This document shows positions 29,538 through 35,955 of a stretch of DNA of 35,955 bases, piece by piece (position 1 is the stretch's first letter; each line of letters opens with the position of its first letter). The DNA comes from a virus. The position numbers were made by a program, and so were the translations under genes. The notes beneath the pieces were generated by a model. It saw only the letters and a program-made list of their open reading frames with translations, searched no databases and was not told the DNA's origin. The stretch is from positions 1 through 35,955 of the IMG/VR virus record IMGVR_UViG_3300005613_000212; one strand, given 5' to 3'.

Positions 29538-30013
29538 TGTACGGGTTTGGACAAGAGCCGTTTGGGGACTTTCCGTTTGGGGATGCCGACTGGGCTCGTG
29601 TTGTTCTTTGGGATGAGCTTCCCGAAGAAAAGAAGCAGGAAGATCTTGATAACGGTGGTTGGTACTACAACTTCGTGACCTGTCTCATGCCGCCGATGAA
29701 CGAGCTGAGGAACCTGATTTACAAGTCGTATGATCGGACCATTGATCCACGGACGGCAAGGCAGGATCTTCTTGGATACATTGCCAGGAACTTTGGTATC
29801 ACTCCTGATCTGGCTGAGCCGGAAGCTTACCAGCGGATGAAGATTGAGATCGCTGGGCGCTGGAGAACCATCAAGGGAACCAGTGAGGCATACGAGATTC
29901 TGTGCGCCATCCACGGGTTCGACGTGACTGTGAACGAGGTTTGGTGGAACGGGTCAGAATACACGACCACTGGTCCATATGTTTTCAACGAGGTAGTCGG
30001 GACAATCCCGTAG
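29537..30013 (+). CDS. P2 gpI-like baseplate wedge-tip protein
   Basis: This 158-residue protein overlaps the previous stop (TGATG). The Gly/Phe-rich start FGQEPFGDFPFGDADW, the helix MPPMNELRNLIYKSYDRTID, and the section DLLGYIARNFGITPD, followed by RWRTIKGTSEAYEIL, give the order of the Tail_P2_I family. That family links gpJ to fibres. The C-terminal third has a short beta motif. High for the family. Confidence 0.75.
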   Translation: MYGFGQEPFGDFPFGDADWARVVLWDELPEEKKQEDLDNGGWYYNFVTCLMPPMNELRNLIYKSYDRTIDPRTARQDLLGYIARNFGITPDLAEPEAYQRMKIEIAGRWRTIKGTSEAYEILCAIHGFDVTVNEVWWNGSEYTTTGPYVFNEVVGTIP

Positions 30014-30022
30014 GAGTAGGCG

Positions 30023-31879
30023 ATGACAACTCTGTCGACCTTTCGAATCAACCAGCCGCCTGGGACGCCATACGCAACATGGGATCGGTCTCGCAGGGAC
30101 ATCGATCTGTATTCTGTTGGCAGCGAGGCTGTGGAGTGCGAGGCATACGAGAAATCTCAGACGTCCTACAAGTGGGAGTTTGTGAGCCAGCCGGATGGTG
30201 CATCTGTCACGATCACGAATGACGATCAGCACACGTGCAATTTCCAGATCACGGAGCGTGGGGCGTATCTGATCCGGCTGACGGTCAACGAGGGGTATCC
30301 GTCTGAGCATGCCACGACGCTGTATTTTGGCGTTCCACTTGAGGGGTCTGGGCTGTGCTTGCCAGCTCTCTCTGAGACGAACCAGGATAACTCGCAGAGT
30401 CCGTATAGTGGCATTCGGGGATCAGAGGAGAAGCTGGTTAGTCTTTTGAAGTTCTCCGAGGCTCGTCTGACATCATCGCTGAGGAGGTCGCTTCTTGCGA
30501 CGAACACCACTCTCAGTGTTGGCGAGGATAATGAGAACAGGTTGTATCTGATTGCCAACGACGGGGTTGTGGTGACGTTGCCAGACGTCTCAACAGGAGG
30601 CGTCAGGTACACAATTTCCACCCCTGCGTTTTCTGCTTTTTCGAAAACGGGGTCGTTGCAAGTTTACGGGGGTGGTGCTGGGTCATCCATTTTTGTTGGC
30701 CCGATGATGCGCGAGTATCCTGTTGACTGGAAGGTGATGACTCTTAGCCCTGGGACTACCATTCAGGTCGTATCAGTTGCGTCTCTTTTCGGTGGTGGCG
30801 TGTATGACTGGGTGATCGAGGATGCCTATGGTCTTGTTACTCATGACTCAGGGGGGTACGAGTGGCACTTTTCGACCAAAGATCCAGCGCTGATCCCTCA
30901 GTACAGCAACACGGTATTCCGAGAGAAGGTTGCCAGGTACACGAGCAACACGAGCTTTTCTGGGATGACCGGATGGCTGATCACGAATGAGGGGGCGTCA
31001 GGTGATATTGAGCTTGGATTGCCGAGTGTTTCTTCGTCTCCTGAGGTCGATGACTCGACGTATCGATTTCAGCAGCGCGGCGACAACCTGATCACGATCA
31101 AGCCTGCTGGATCTGACAAGATCCGGCTCCCCAATGGGAGGCTGATGACCGGGTATCTCAAGTCGACGTCTGAGCTGTGCTACATCGAGTTGAATCTCGA
31201 TGACACGAACGATGAGTGGAAGGTCATCCAGGGGACCGGGCTCTGGGAGAGTGCCACAGCTGGCGAGGGCTTTTACGATTTTGGTGGTCCTCTGGAGTTT
31301 GCCCCTGCTGCGATCACGACGAGTCGGTCTCTTGGCGCGTGGGAGGCTGGGTCGATTTTCAGCAGCGGAAGTGGCGGCGATGATCCGACGATCTTCACGT
31401 TGCCGGAGTCGACCAGGGGTAGCAATTTCACGTTCATCGCAGCTGGCACGGATAAGCTGAGAGTTGCCAGGGGAGGCTCTGATGTCATCTATGCGCCGGA
31501 TGGTTCATCGTTCACGACGCTGGAGACGGACGAGCAGAACGCGGTCCTGAAGCTTGTGGCGTTGGGCACTGGAGGGTGGACGATCTTCGGTGGCTCTGGG
31601 ACCTGGTATGACTCTGGGACGCCAGCGAACAAGGTTCACCTGAATGGTGCCAGTGGTGGTGGAGATGTCACCATCGACACATCGAGTTTTGACGGTGTTC
31701 TGAGTTCGGCTGATGACACTGTCCAGAAGGCACTGGACACTATCGATGACATGAACCTGAGTGGTGCCGGAAATCCAAACGGGGTGACCAGTGGCAATGT
31801 GAATCAGACCTACTGGGATACAACGAACAAGGTTCTCTACATCAACCACGATGGGTCGACTGGTTGGTACGTGGTGTAA
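30023..31879 (+). CDS. Tail fibre / adhesin-like structural protein
   Basis: This 618-residue protein has AGGAG upstream. Residues ~25-110 are an Ig/PKD-like domain (YKWEFVSQPDGASVTI, TCNFQITERGAYLIRLTV). The rest is beta-rich, with repeated segments GSDKIRLPNGRLMTGYL and GTDKLRVARGGSDVIYAPDG, typical of long shafts. The C-terminal GNVNQTYWDTTNKVLYINHD resembles fibre-tip chaperone-binding ends. It likely forms a peripheral fibre or tail decoration. Host range role is inferred. Confidence 0.65.
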   Translation: MTTLSTFRINQPPGTPYATWDRSRRDIDLYSVGSEAVECEAYEKSQTSYKWEFVSQPDGASVTITNDDQHTCNFQITERGAYLIRLTVNEGYPSEHATTLYFGVPLEGSGLCLPALSETNQDNSQSPYSGIRGSEEKLVSLLKFSEARLTSSLRRSLLATNTTLSVGEDNENRLYLIANDGVVVTLPDVSTGGVRYTISTPAFSAFSKTGSLQVYGGGAGSSIFVGPMMREYPVDWKVMTLSPGTTIQVVSVASLFGGGVYDWVIEDAYGLVTHDSGGYEWHFSTKDPALIPQYSNTVFREKVARYTSNTSFSGMTGWLITNEGASGDIELGLPSVSSSPEVDDSTYRFQQRGDNLITIKPAGSDKIRLPNGRLMTGYLKSTSELCYIELNLDDTNDEWKVIQGTGLWESATAGEGFYDFGGPLEFAPAAITTSRSLGAWEAGSIFSSGSGGDDPTIFTLPESTRGSNFTFIAAGTDKLRVARGGSDVIYAPDGSSFTTLETDEQNAVLKLVALGTGGWTIFGGSGTWYDSGTPANKVHLNGASGGGDVTIDTSSFDGVLSSADDTVQKALDTIDDMNLSGAGNPNGVTSGNVNQTYWDTTNKVLYINHDGSTGWYVV

Positions 31880-31882
31880 GAC

Positions 31883-32488
31883 ATGAGCTTGACGTCGCCA
31901 TATAGGCAGAAGAACTACATGGGTGAGTTCGCCGATGATGCGGCGGCGCTCACATTCATTCAAGCAAACAAGTGGGATTCTTCTGGGGATGGCGCTGGCG
32001 ATCCCCAGGAGGGGATGCTCTACTACAACACTACGTCTGATCAGATCTTCCTTTATACGGGATCTGGTTGGAGGTCTCTTGGTGGGGGAGCTGGTTACCA
32101 GGCTTTTGTGAAGGCTGTTCAGTTTTCGCAGGCAGTAGGGGCGACATCCAATGTGTCTGGGTCGACTGCTCTTGGTCTTGCCGAGGGGTCTGTTTACATG
32201 CTCAAGGTCGAGGTGACGTCCGGATCTAGCGATGATGCCGATGTTGAATTTGGGGACAGTTCGTTTACAGGGTCTCCGAATATTCTTTACCAGATTGGAC
32301 AAGATGGGGGAGGTTCTCCTCTTTGGAATCCTAGTAGCGATGGGGATTGGGTAGACGGGAATGCCTGGGGTTTCGTTGGTCTGACAAGCGGGACGCTTTA
32401 CTGGAGAATTACGAATGGAGCGGCGACGTCTGCCACATTCAGGGTGACAATCAGGGCGACAGGCTCTGAGGTTGCTATTTCGGTTTAG
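31883..32488 (+). CDS. Small fibre protein with PYRQKNYMGE N-terminus (paralogue of the last gene)
   Basis: This 201-residue protein starts MSLTSPYRQKNYMGEFADD and continues FIQANKWDSSGDGAGDPQEG. That is nearly the same first 70 residues as the partial gene at 34804, so it is the attachment domain of a fibre family with variable distal parts. The C-terminal ~110 residues are a beta-sandwich-like section ending in FRVTIRATGSEVAISV. The ending may bind receptor or fibre partner. Role inferred. Confidence 0.65.
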   Translation: MSLTSPYRQKNYMGEFADDAAALTFIQANKWDSSGDGAGDPQEGMLYYNTTSDQIFLYTGSGWRSLGGGAGYQAFVKAVQFSQAVGATSNVSGSTALGLAEGSVYMLKVEVTSGSSDDADVEFGDSSFTGSPNILYQIGQDGGGSPLWNPSSDGDWVDGNAWGFVGLTSGTLYWRITNGAATSATFRVTIRATGSEVAISV

Positions 32489-32496
32489 GTGAATGA

Positions 32497-33570
32497 ATGG
32501 GACAGCTAAGCACAACGAAAACCTGGAGAAAGACATTCATCGACGTCGTCCTTAATGAAGGGCCACCCGCGCAGTCCGGTCAGTCCGATGGTGATCGCCA
32601 AAACCGCCAGCTCCTGTGGGAGATCAAGGAGGCGCTGATCACTGGAACTGGCGCGTGGACGGTTGTCCGCAGCGCTGGTTACCAGGATGGTGATTGGGAC
32701 GTCGGCAATGCCGACTACTGGACCACGGCAAACGACGTGCGTTGGAAGGACACCGACGGCACGTACAGCTGGATCGTGCTCGAGCAGACCGGCATCCATG
32801 ACTATTGCCGGATCTTGATTCGGCTTTTTCACGACAAGCTTGAAACGGAATCCATCTACATCTACGTGTCTTGCGACGATGGAGCATGGGGCGCCGGAGG
32901 CAGCTCGACGACGATCCCTGATTTTCCGACGCAGTATCGTGCTGTGGGCTATGCCAATATTTGGCAGCCGTGGATCGATGATGGCGAGCACGAAAAAGTG
33001 GCCAACGTGTTTCAGTCGTCCGATGGTGAGTGCACGCGCATCTACATTCACGACGCAAACCTGACTGGCGAGTATCGATTTTTTATGATCGATAAACCGA
33101 TGGCGAATACCGCGCTCGACGAAACGATTTGGCCGGTTCCGGTGGTGACGTGCGGTGTGCAATACCTATTGTATGACGCCGCTCCTCAATATGAGTCCTA
33201 CATTGGCGGATTACTCAGATGCGAAACTTCGACTCACTGGCTTGGTGGGCAGAAGTGCGGGGTGTATACCGCTGCGGAAGGGGCGGTGCCTGCTGCCCTC
33301 ATCTCGAATGTGTACGAATACAGTCAATACCTTGCGGAAGAGACATACATTGCCCCTGACTACGACGGGAAGTACATGTGTTTCCCGCTCGATCTAGCAA
33401 CCAACCGCGCTGGGAGTGCCGGGGTGTTCTGTCGTGTGCAGGATTTGTGGTTGGCACCGACGAGCATGGCAGATGGCGATATGTTCCCGAACGATGGTAG
33501 CAAGCAGTTTGTGAAGATTGGCTGCGTGATCCAGCCGAACGATGGCACATCGCTCGTGCTGTCTAACTAG
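32497..33570 (+). CDS. Fibre/virion protein, KTW family (copy 1)
   Basis: This 357-residue protein starts GQLSTTKTWRKTFIDVVLN. KTW, then LLWEIKEALITGTGAWTVV and YSWIVLEQTGI, recur in the next gene, so the pair are paralogues. Such proteins are frequent, often in tandem, among the structural genes of large phages. The middle has scattered Trp and Tyr as in carbohydrate-binding beta domains. Whether it binds receptor is unknown. Confidence 0.65.
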   Translation: MGQLSTTKTWRKTFIDVVLNEGPPAQSGQSDGDRQNRQLLWEIKEALITGTGAWTVVRSAGYQDGDWDVGNADYWTTANDVRWKDTDGTYSWIVLEQTGIHDYCRILIRLFHDKLETESIYIYVSCDDGAWGAGGSSTTIPDFPTQYRAVGYANIWQPWIDDGEHEKVANVFQSSDGECTRIYIHDANLTGEYRFFMIDKPMANTALDETIWPVPVVTCGVQYLLYDAAPQYESYIGGLLRCETSTHWLGGQKCGVYTAAEGAVPAALISNVYEYSQYLAEETYIAPDYDGKYMCFPLDLATNRAGSAGVFCRVQDLWLAPTSMADGDMFPNDGSKQFVKIGCVIQPNDGTSLVLSN

Positions 33571-33578
33571 GAGTAGCG

Positions 33579-34577
33579 ATGGCAGGGCTCACGACGGAGA
33601 AGACATGGAATCGCACGGATGTCGCTGGAACGACATCGTCTAGCTACAGCCTGAAACACCGCTCGCTCATGCTTGCGATCAAGAACGCGCTGATTGCCGG
33701 AACAGGGGCGTGGTCGGTTATCGGCTCGTGCGATGGTTCAAGTTATGGCATGGACGCAGTGGATCGCTGGGCAGACTACCAGGACATCGCCTTTGGTTCG
33801 AACATCGGGTGGATCATCCTGCGACAGACGGGCATGGGATCGAGCTTCGCCGAGCTGATGATTGCAGCTACGGATGACACGTCCGGTTACAACCTGATGT
33901 ATTTCAAATATTCCGAAGACGTTGCGTTTTCTGGCGGTGATCTCACCACGATGCCAAGCGCGGCTGGCGCAGGGACGCTTTGCTCGGATGCCCCGAACTG
34001 GATGGGTTCATCTGTTGCAGGAACAGGGACCTACAAGGCAAGCGTCTACAAGACCTCAGATGGATCATGTACCCGTGTGGTCGTCGGGTATGCTGCGTCA
34101 GAAATCAAGTCGTTTTGGATGTTGGACACGCTCAAAAATCCAGCGAGCTGGTTGGACAAGAACTGCGCGGTTGTGATCGCTGGTGGGTTCGGGAAATATC
34201 CGCCAGGACGGTCAACGTTCTACGGTAACAACCCACAAGATGACATCTGGGTGCACGCGGCAACTCCAGGGTGGATGGACTGCGGGATCTCCCTGCCAGG
34301 TGGCAACCTGTTTAACACTACGTTCGGGCCGATTTGCGATGAGACGTTGTACCAGTCAGCCGGGGTGGACAGCCGGTTCGTCGTGTGTCCTTGTAGCGTG
34401 ATCTCTAACGACCCAGTGGCCAGGGGATACATCGGAGAGATGTACGATTTCTACGCCATTCCAAGCTCGTTTTCCGATGGGCAGTCGCTGCTCGATGGAA
34501 ACGGAAACGATCACTATTTTCATGCAGTGCGCGACTGGGCGATAGGCGACGATGGGACGTCGGTGAACTACTACTAG
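33579..34577 (+). CDS. Fibre/virion protein, KTW family (copy 2)
   Basis: This 332-residue protein starts AGLTTEKTWNRTDVAG and continues LAIKNALIAGTGAWSVIGSC, then IGWIILRQTGMGS. It aligns with the previous gene from the N-terminus through ~residue 90; the rest is diverged. AGGAG precedes the start. Tandem paralogues of a surface protein suggest duplication followed by divergence, as in receptor-binding loci. Function is inferred from position. Confidence 0.65.
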   Translation: MAGLTTEKTWNRTDVAGTTSSSYSLKHRSLMLAIKNALIAGTGAWSVIGSCDGSSYGMDAVDRWADYQDIAFGSNIGWIILRQTGMGSSFAELMIAATDDTSGYNLMYFKYSEDVAFSGGDLTTMPSAAGAGTLCSDAPNWMGSSVAGTGTYKASVYKTSDGSCTRVVVGYAASEIKSFWMLDTLKNPASWLDKNCAVVIAGGFGKYPPGRSTFYGNNPQDDIWVHAATPGWMDCGISLPGGNLFNTTFGPICDETLYQSAGVDSRFVVCPCSVISNDPVARGYIGEMYDFYAIPSSFSDGQSLLDGNGNDHYFHAVRDWAIGDDGTSVNYY

Positions 34578-34587
34578 GGGGGGCTGA

Positions 34588-34794
34588 ATGGCGAACTACT
34601 CAAGCGTTGTGCCAGATAGTGATCGCACGCCATGTGAGCCAACAGCGAACACGTCAGCGGTTGCGACAGCATCGATCACGGTGATGACAGGGATCTATGA
34701 GGCTGAGTTTGTGTTATTTCGTGCTGTACCATTGATTTATCGCAGTGGTGCGTATTCGCGCAAGGTCCCACTGTTCAAGCGTTCGATTCCATAG
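34588..34794 (+). CDS. Small unrecognised fibre-region protein
   Basis: This 68-residue protein has GGGGGG upstream. N-terminal residues are Ser/Thr/Pro-rich with one Cys; the C-terminus has a hydrophobic FVLFRAVPLIYRSGAYSRK followed by basic residues. No family is seen. It may be a fibre assembly helper or a remnant of a third copy of the neighbouring paralogue. Confidence 0.5.
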   Translation: MANYSSVVPDSDRTPCEPTANTSAVATASITVMTGIYEAEFVLFRAVPLIYRSGAYSRKVPLFKRSIP

Positions 34795-34803
34795 GAGATC
34801 AAG

Positions 34804-35955
34804 ATGAGTTTGACAGCTCCGTATCGCCAGAAGAATTACATGGGTGAGTATGCTGCTGAAACTGGTGGCGGCAGTGTATTGGAGTTCATCCAGGCAAACG
34901 AATGGGATTCATCCGGGGATGGTGCTGGGACTCCTCGTGCTGGGATGACGTTCTTCGACAGTAATGAGTCGAGGATGAAGGTCTACACGGGGGCGTCCTG
35001 GGACGATATGAGTGGAATTTCTCAGCTCTCTGATCTGACCGATGTTGGTGATACAACAGCAACAGCCGGGAGGCTCCTGGTGGCCGATGGTGACAGCTGG
35101 GAGAGTCGTGCGGTATCAGGTGCGATCACGATGTCCGGCACGGGGGTTTCTGAGTTTATCGTGACGGCAGAGACCACAGTGGACGATGCGGATCTGGTTC
35201 TCATCTACGATGATTCTGCAACAGCATATCGTCGGATGACCAGGGCGAACTTTCTCAGTGGTATTGATAGTGACAAGATTGTTGAGGGCAACACATCAAT
35301 CGAAGTTGTGGATGCCGGGACTGGGTATGCTGTCGTCACTGTTGACGGCGCAGAGACAGCGCGGTTTACCGCTGATGGATACTTGGGGCTCGGTACTGAC
35401 ACACCTCAAAGCTTGTTGACGATTTCAGGCGAGGGCTCAACCACGTATGACGCATCGATGAGTCTGTTCCGTGCGCACGACGGCGTGGCGAGCGGTTACA
35501 TCTTTTTTCAGCGATCACGTGGAACCTTAGACAGCCCGGCAAGCTTGGTTGCAGCGGATGTTCTCGGCGCGATCAACTATCGCGGTTATATCAACAGTGG
35601 TTGGGATGATTCCGCAAGCTTTTCATTCAAAGTCGAGGACACGCACACGACGCACCTGTCTACCTATTTTGCGCTCGACCTACAGGACTCAACCGGCACA
35701 AAGGCTGAGAAATTTCGTATCACCAGCGATGCAAAATTCGGCTTTGGCACGGATTCTCCAGGTGGGACGCTGGGTATCCTCGACGGTAATACGTACATCA
35801 CCAGAGACGGTTCGAACAACATGACCTTCACCGATGCGGTGACGGGAACAAAAACGCTCGCAGAGTTGTCCGCAGGTGGCGCGTCCCCAGGTGGCACTGG
35901 CACCGAGATCCAGTATCGCGTCGACGGATCAACGTTCGGGGCGGCTGGGGTTTGG
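34804..35955 (+). CDS. Tail fibre protein, 5' part (continues past the window)
   Basis: The frame from ATG 34804 is open without stop to the right edge (384 codons). It starts MSLTAPYRQKNYMGEYAAET and shares its first ~70 residues with the 31883 gene, then has a long distinct distal part. Two copies of the GxGTxxP fibre motif are visible: LGLGTDTPQSLL at ~194 and FGFGTDSPGGTL at ~312. The last residues GGTGTEIQYRVDGSTFGAAG are of the type near fibre shafts. It is probably a main tail fibre; the C-terminal receptor end is outside. Confidence 0.7.
   Translation, partial: MSLTAPYRQKNYMGEYAAETGGGSVLEFIQANEWDSSGDGAGTPRAGMTFFDSNESRMKVYTGASWDDMSGISQLSDLTDVGDTTATAGRLLVADGDSWESRAVSGAITMSGTGVSEFIVTAETTVDDADLVLIYDDSATAYRRMTRANFLSGIDSDKIVEGNTSIEVVDAGTGYAVVTVDGAETARFTADGYLGLGTDTPQSLLTISGEGSTTYDASMSLFRAHDGVASGYIFFQRSRGTLDSPASLVAADVLGAINYRGYINSGWDDSASFSFKVEDTHTTHLSTYFALDLQDSTGTKAEKFRITSDAKFGFGTDSPGGTLGILDGNTYITRDGSNNMTFTDAVTGTKTLAELSAGGASPGGTGTEIQYRVDGSTFGAAGVW

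Larger units (their letters stand above)
1..35955. other. Iterated palindrome GACGTC, about 60 copies over the window
   Basis: Counted by eye, GACGTC occurs about 61 times, for example at 210, 1177, 2724, 4057, 5742, 7467, 10420, 12149, 14535, 16903, 17970, 20170, 22138, 24036, 26530, 28218, 30583, 32543 and 34557. Expected from composition is about 10. By contrast GACGTT, GACGTG and GACGTA together total about 20. It occurs in all three codon phases and in non-coding gaps (3814, 16903, 25127). Confidence 0.75.

Noticed and set aside
31883-31927. NYMGE in the fibre N-termini (31883 and 34804) as another capsid-targeting site
   Set aside because: It resembles SYLGE, but the genes are fibre anchors, which assemble outside the head where the prohead protease is absent. 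It is probably coincidence.

Overview
The window is one end-to-end, densely packed structural module of a large tailed phage with a contractile tail (myovirus). Every credible gene is on the + strand. Gaps are usually under 40 bases, many neighbours share ATGA or TGATG overlaps, and Shine-Dalgarno sequences (AGGAGG types) are strong. Composition looks like roughly 55% GC by eye. No rRNA, tRNA, CRISPR, IS element, integrase or host metabolic gene was seen. The sequence alone does not identify the host; the gene set points to a bacteriophage of T4-like architecture in the broad sense.

Layout: (1) 2-109, the end of an upstream, probably capsid-associated gene, followed by a perfect 13-bp hairpin. 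(2) About 204-10351, a head/neck region. It holds a few recognisable or semi-recognisable connector proteins (neck protein at 1705, possible head-closure protein at 8766) among about a dozen small, mostly unrecognised proteins. Most of these carry a hydrophobic-x-Glu motif near the N-terminus, often in the exact form LRRRSYLxE followed by G, S, A or M. This is the shape of a T4-type capsid-targeting sequence cut by the prohead protease after (L/I)-x-E, so I read the region as a cassette array of internal head proteins, one of them (6858-8141) a possible polyprotein. (3) 10353-13220, zinc-ribbon, neck and tail-completion candidates. (4) 13258-16653, tail sheath and two gp19-like tube proteins. 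(5) 16661-18535, a stray internal-protein cassette, a ribbon-helix-helix protein, a tail assembly chaperone with a convincing -1 frameshift site (T TTT TTC at 17947), and a small membrane protein. (6) 18536-22111, tape measure. (7) 22115-30013, baseplate: gp53/LysM-like, gp27/gpD-like hub, gp5/VgrG-like spike, Leu-Pro repeat protein, gp25-like, gp6/gpJ-like, and gpI-like. (8) 30023-35955, fibre and adhesin genes with two sets of internal paralogues; the last gene runs off the window.

How it fits together: the head genes would fill the capsid with proteins released by the maturation protease and possibly injected with the DNA. The neck genes close the head and join it to a sheath/tube tail whose length is set by the 1191-residue tape measure, and the baseplate and fibre genes recognise the host. 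Two observations cut across genes. One is the cassette array of putative capsid-targeted proteins with a conserved start region. The other is that the palindrome GACGTC occurs about 60 times in 36 kb, in all three codon phases and in intergenic gaps, where about 10 would be expected.
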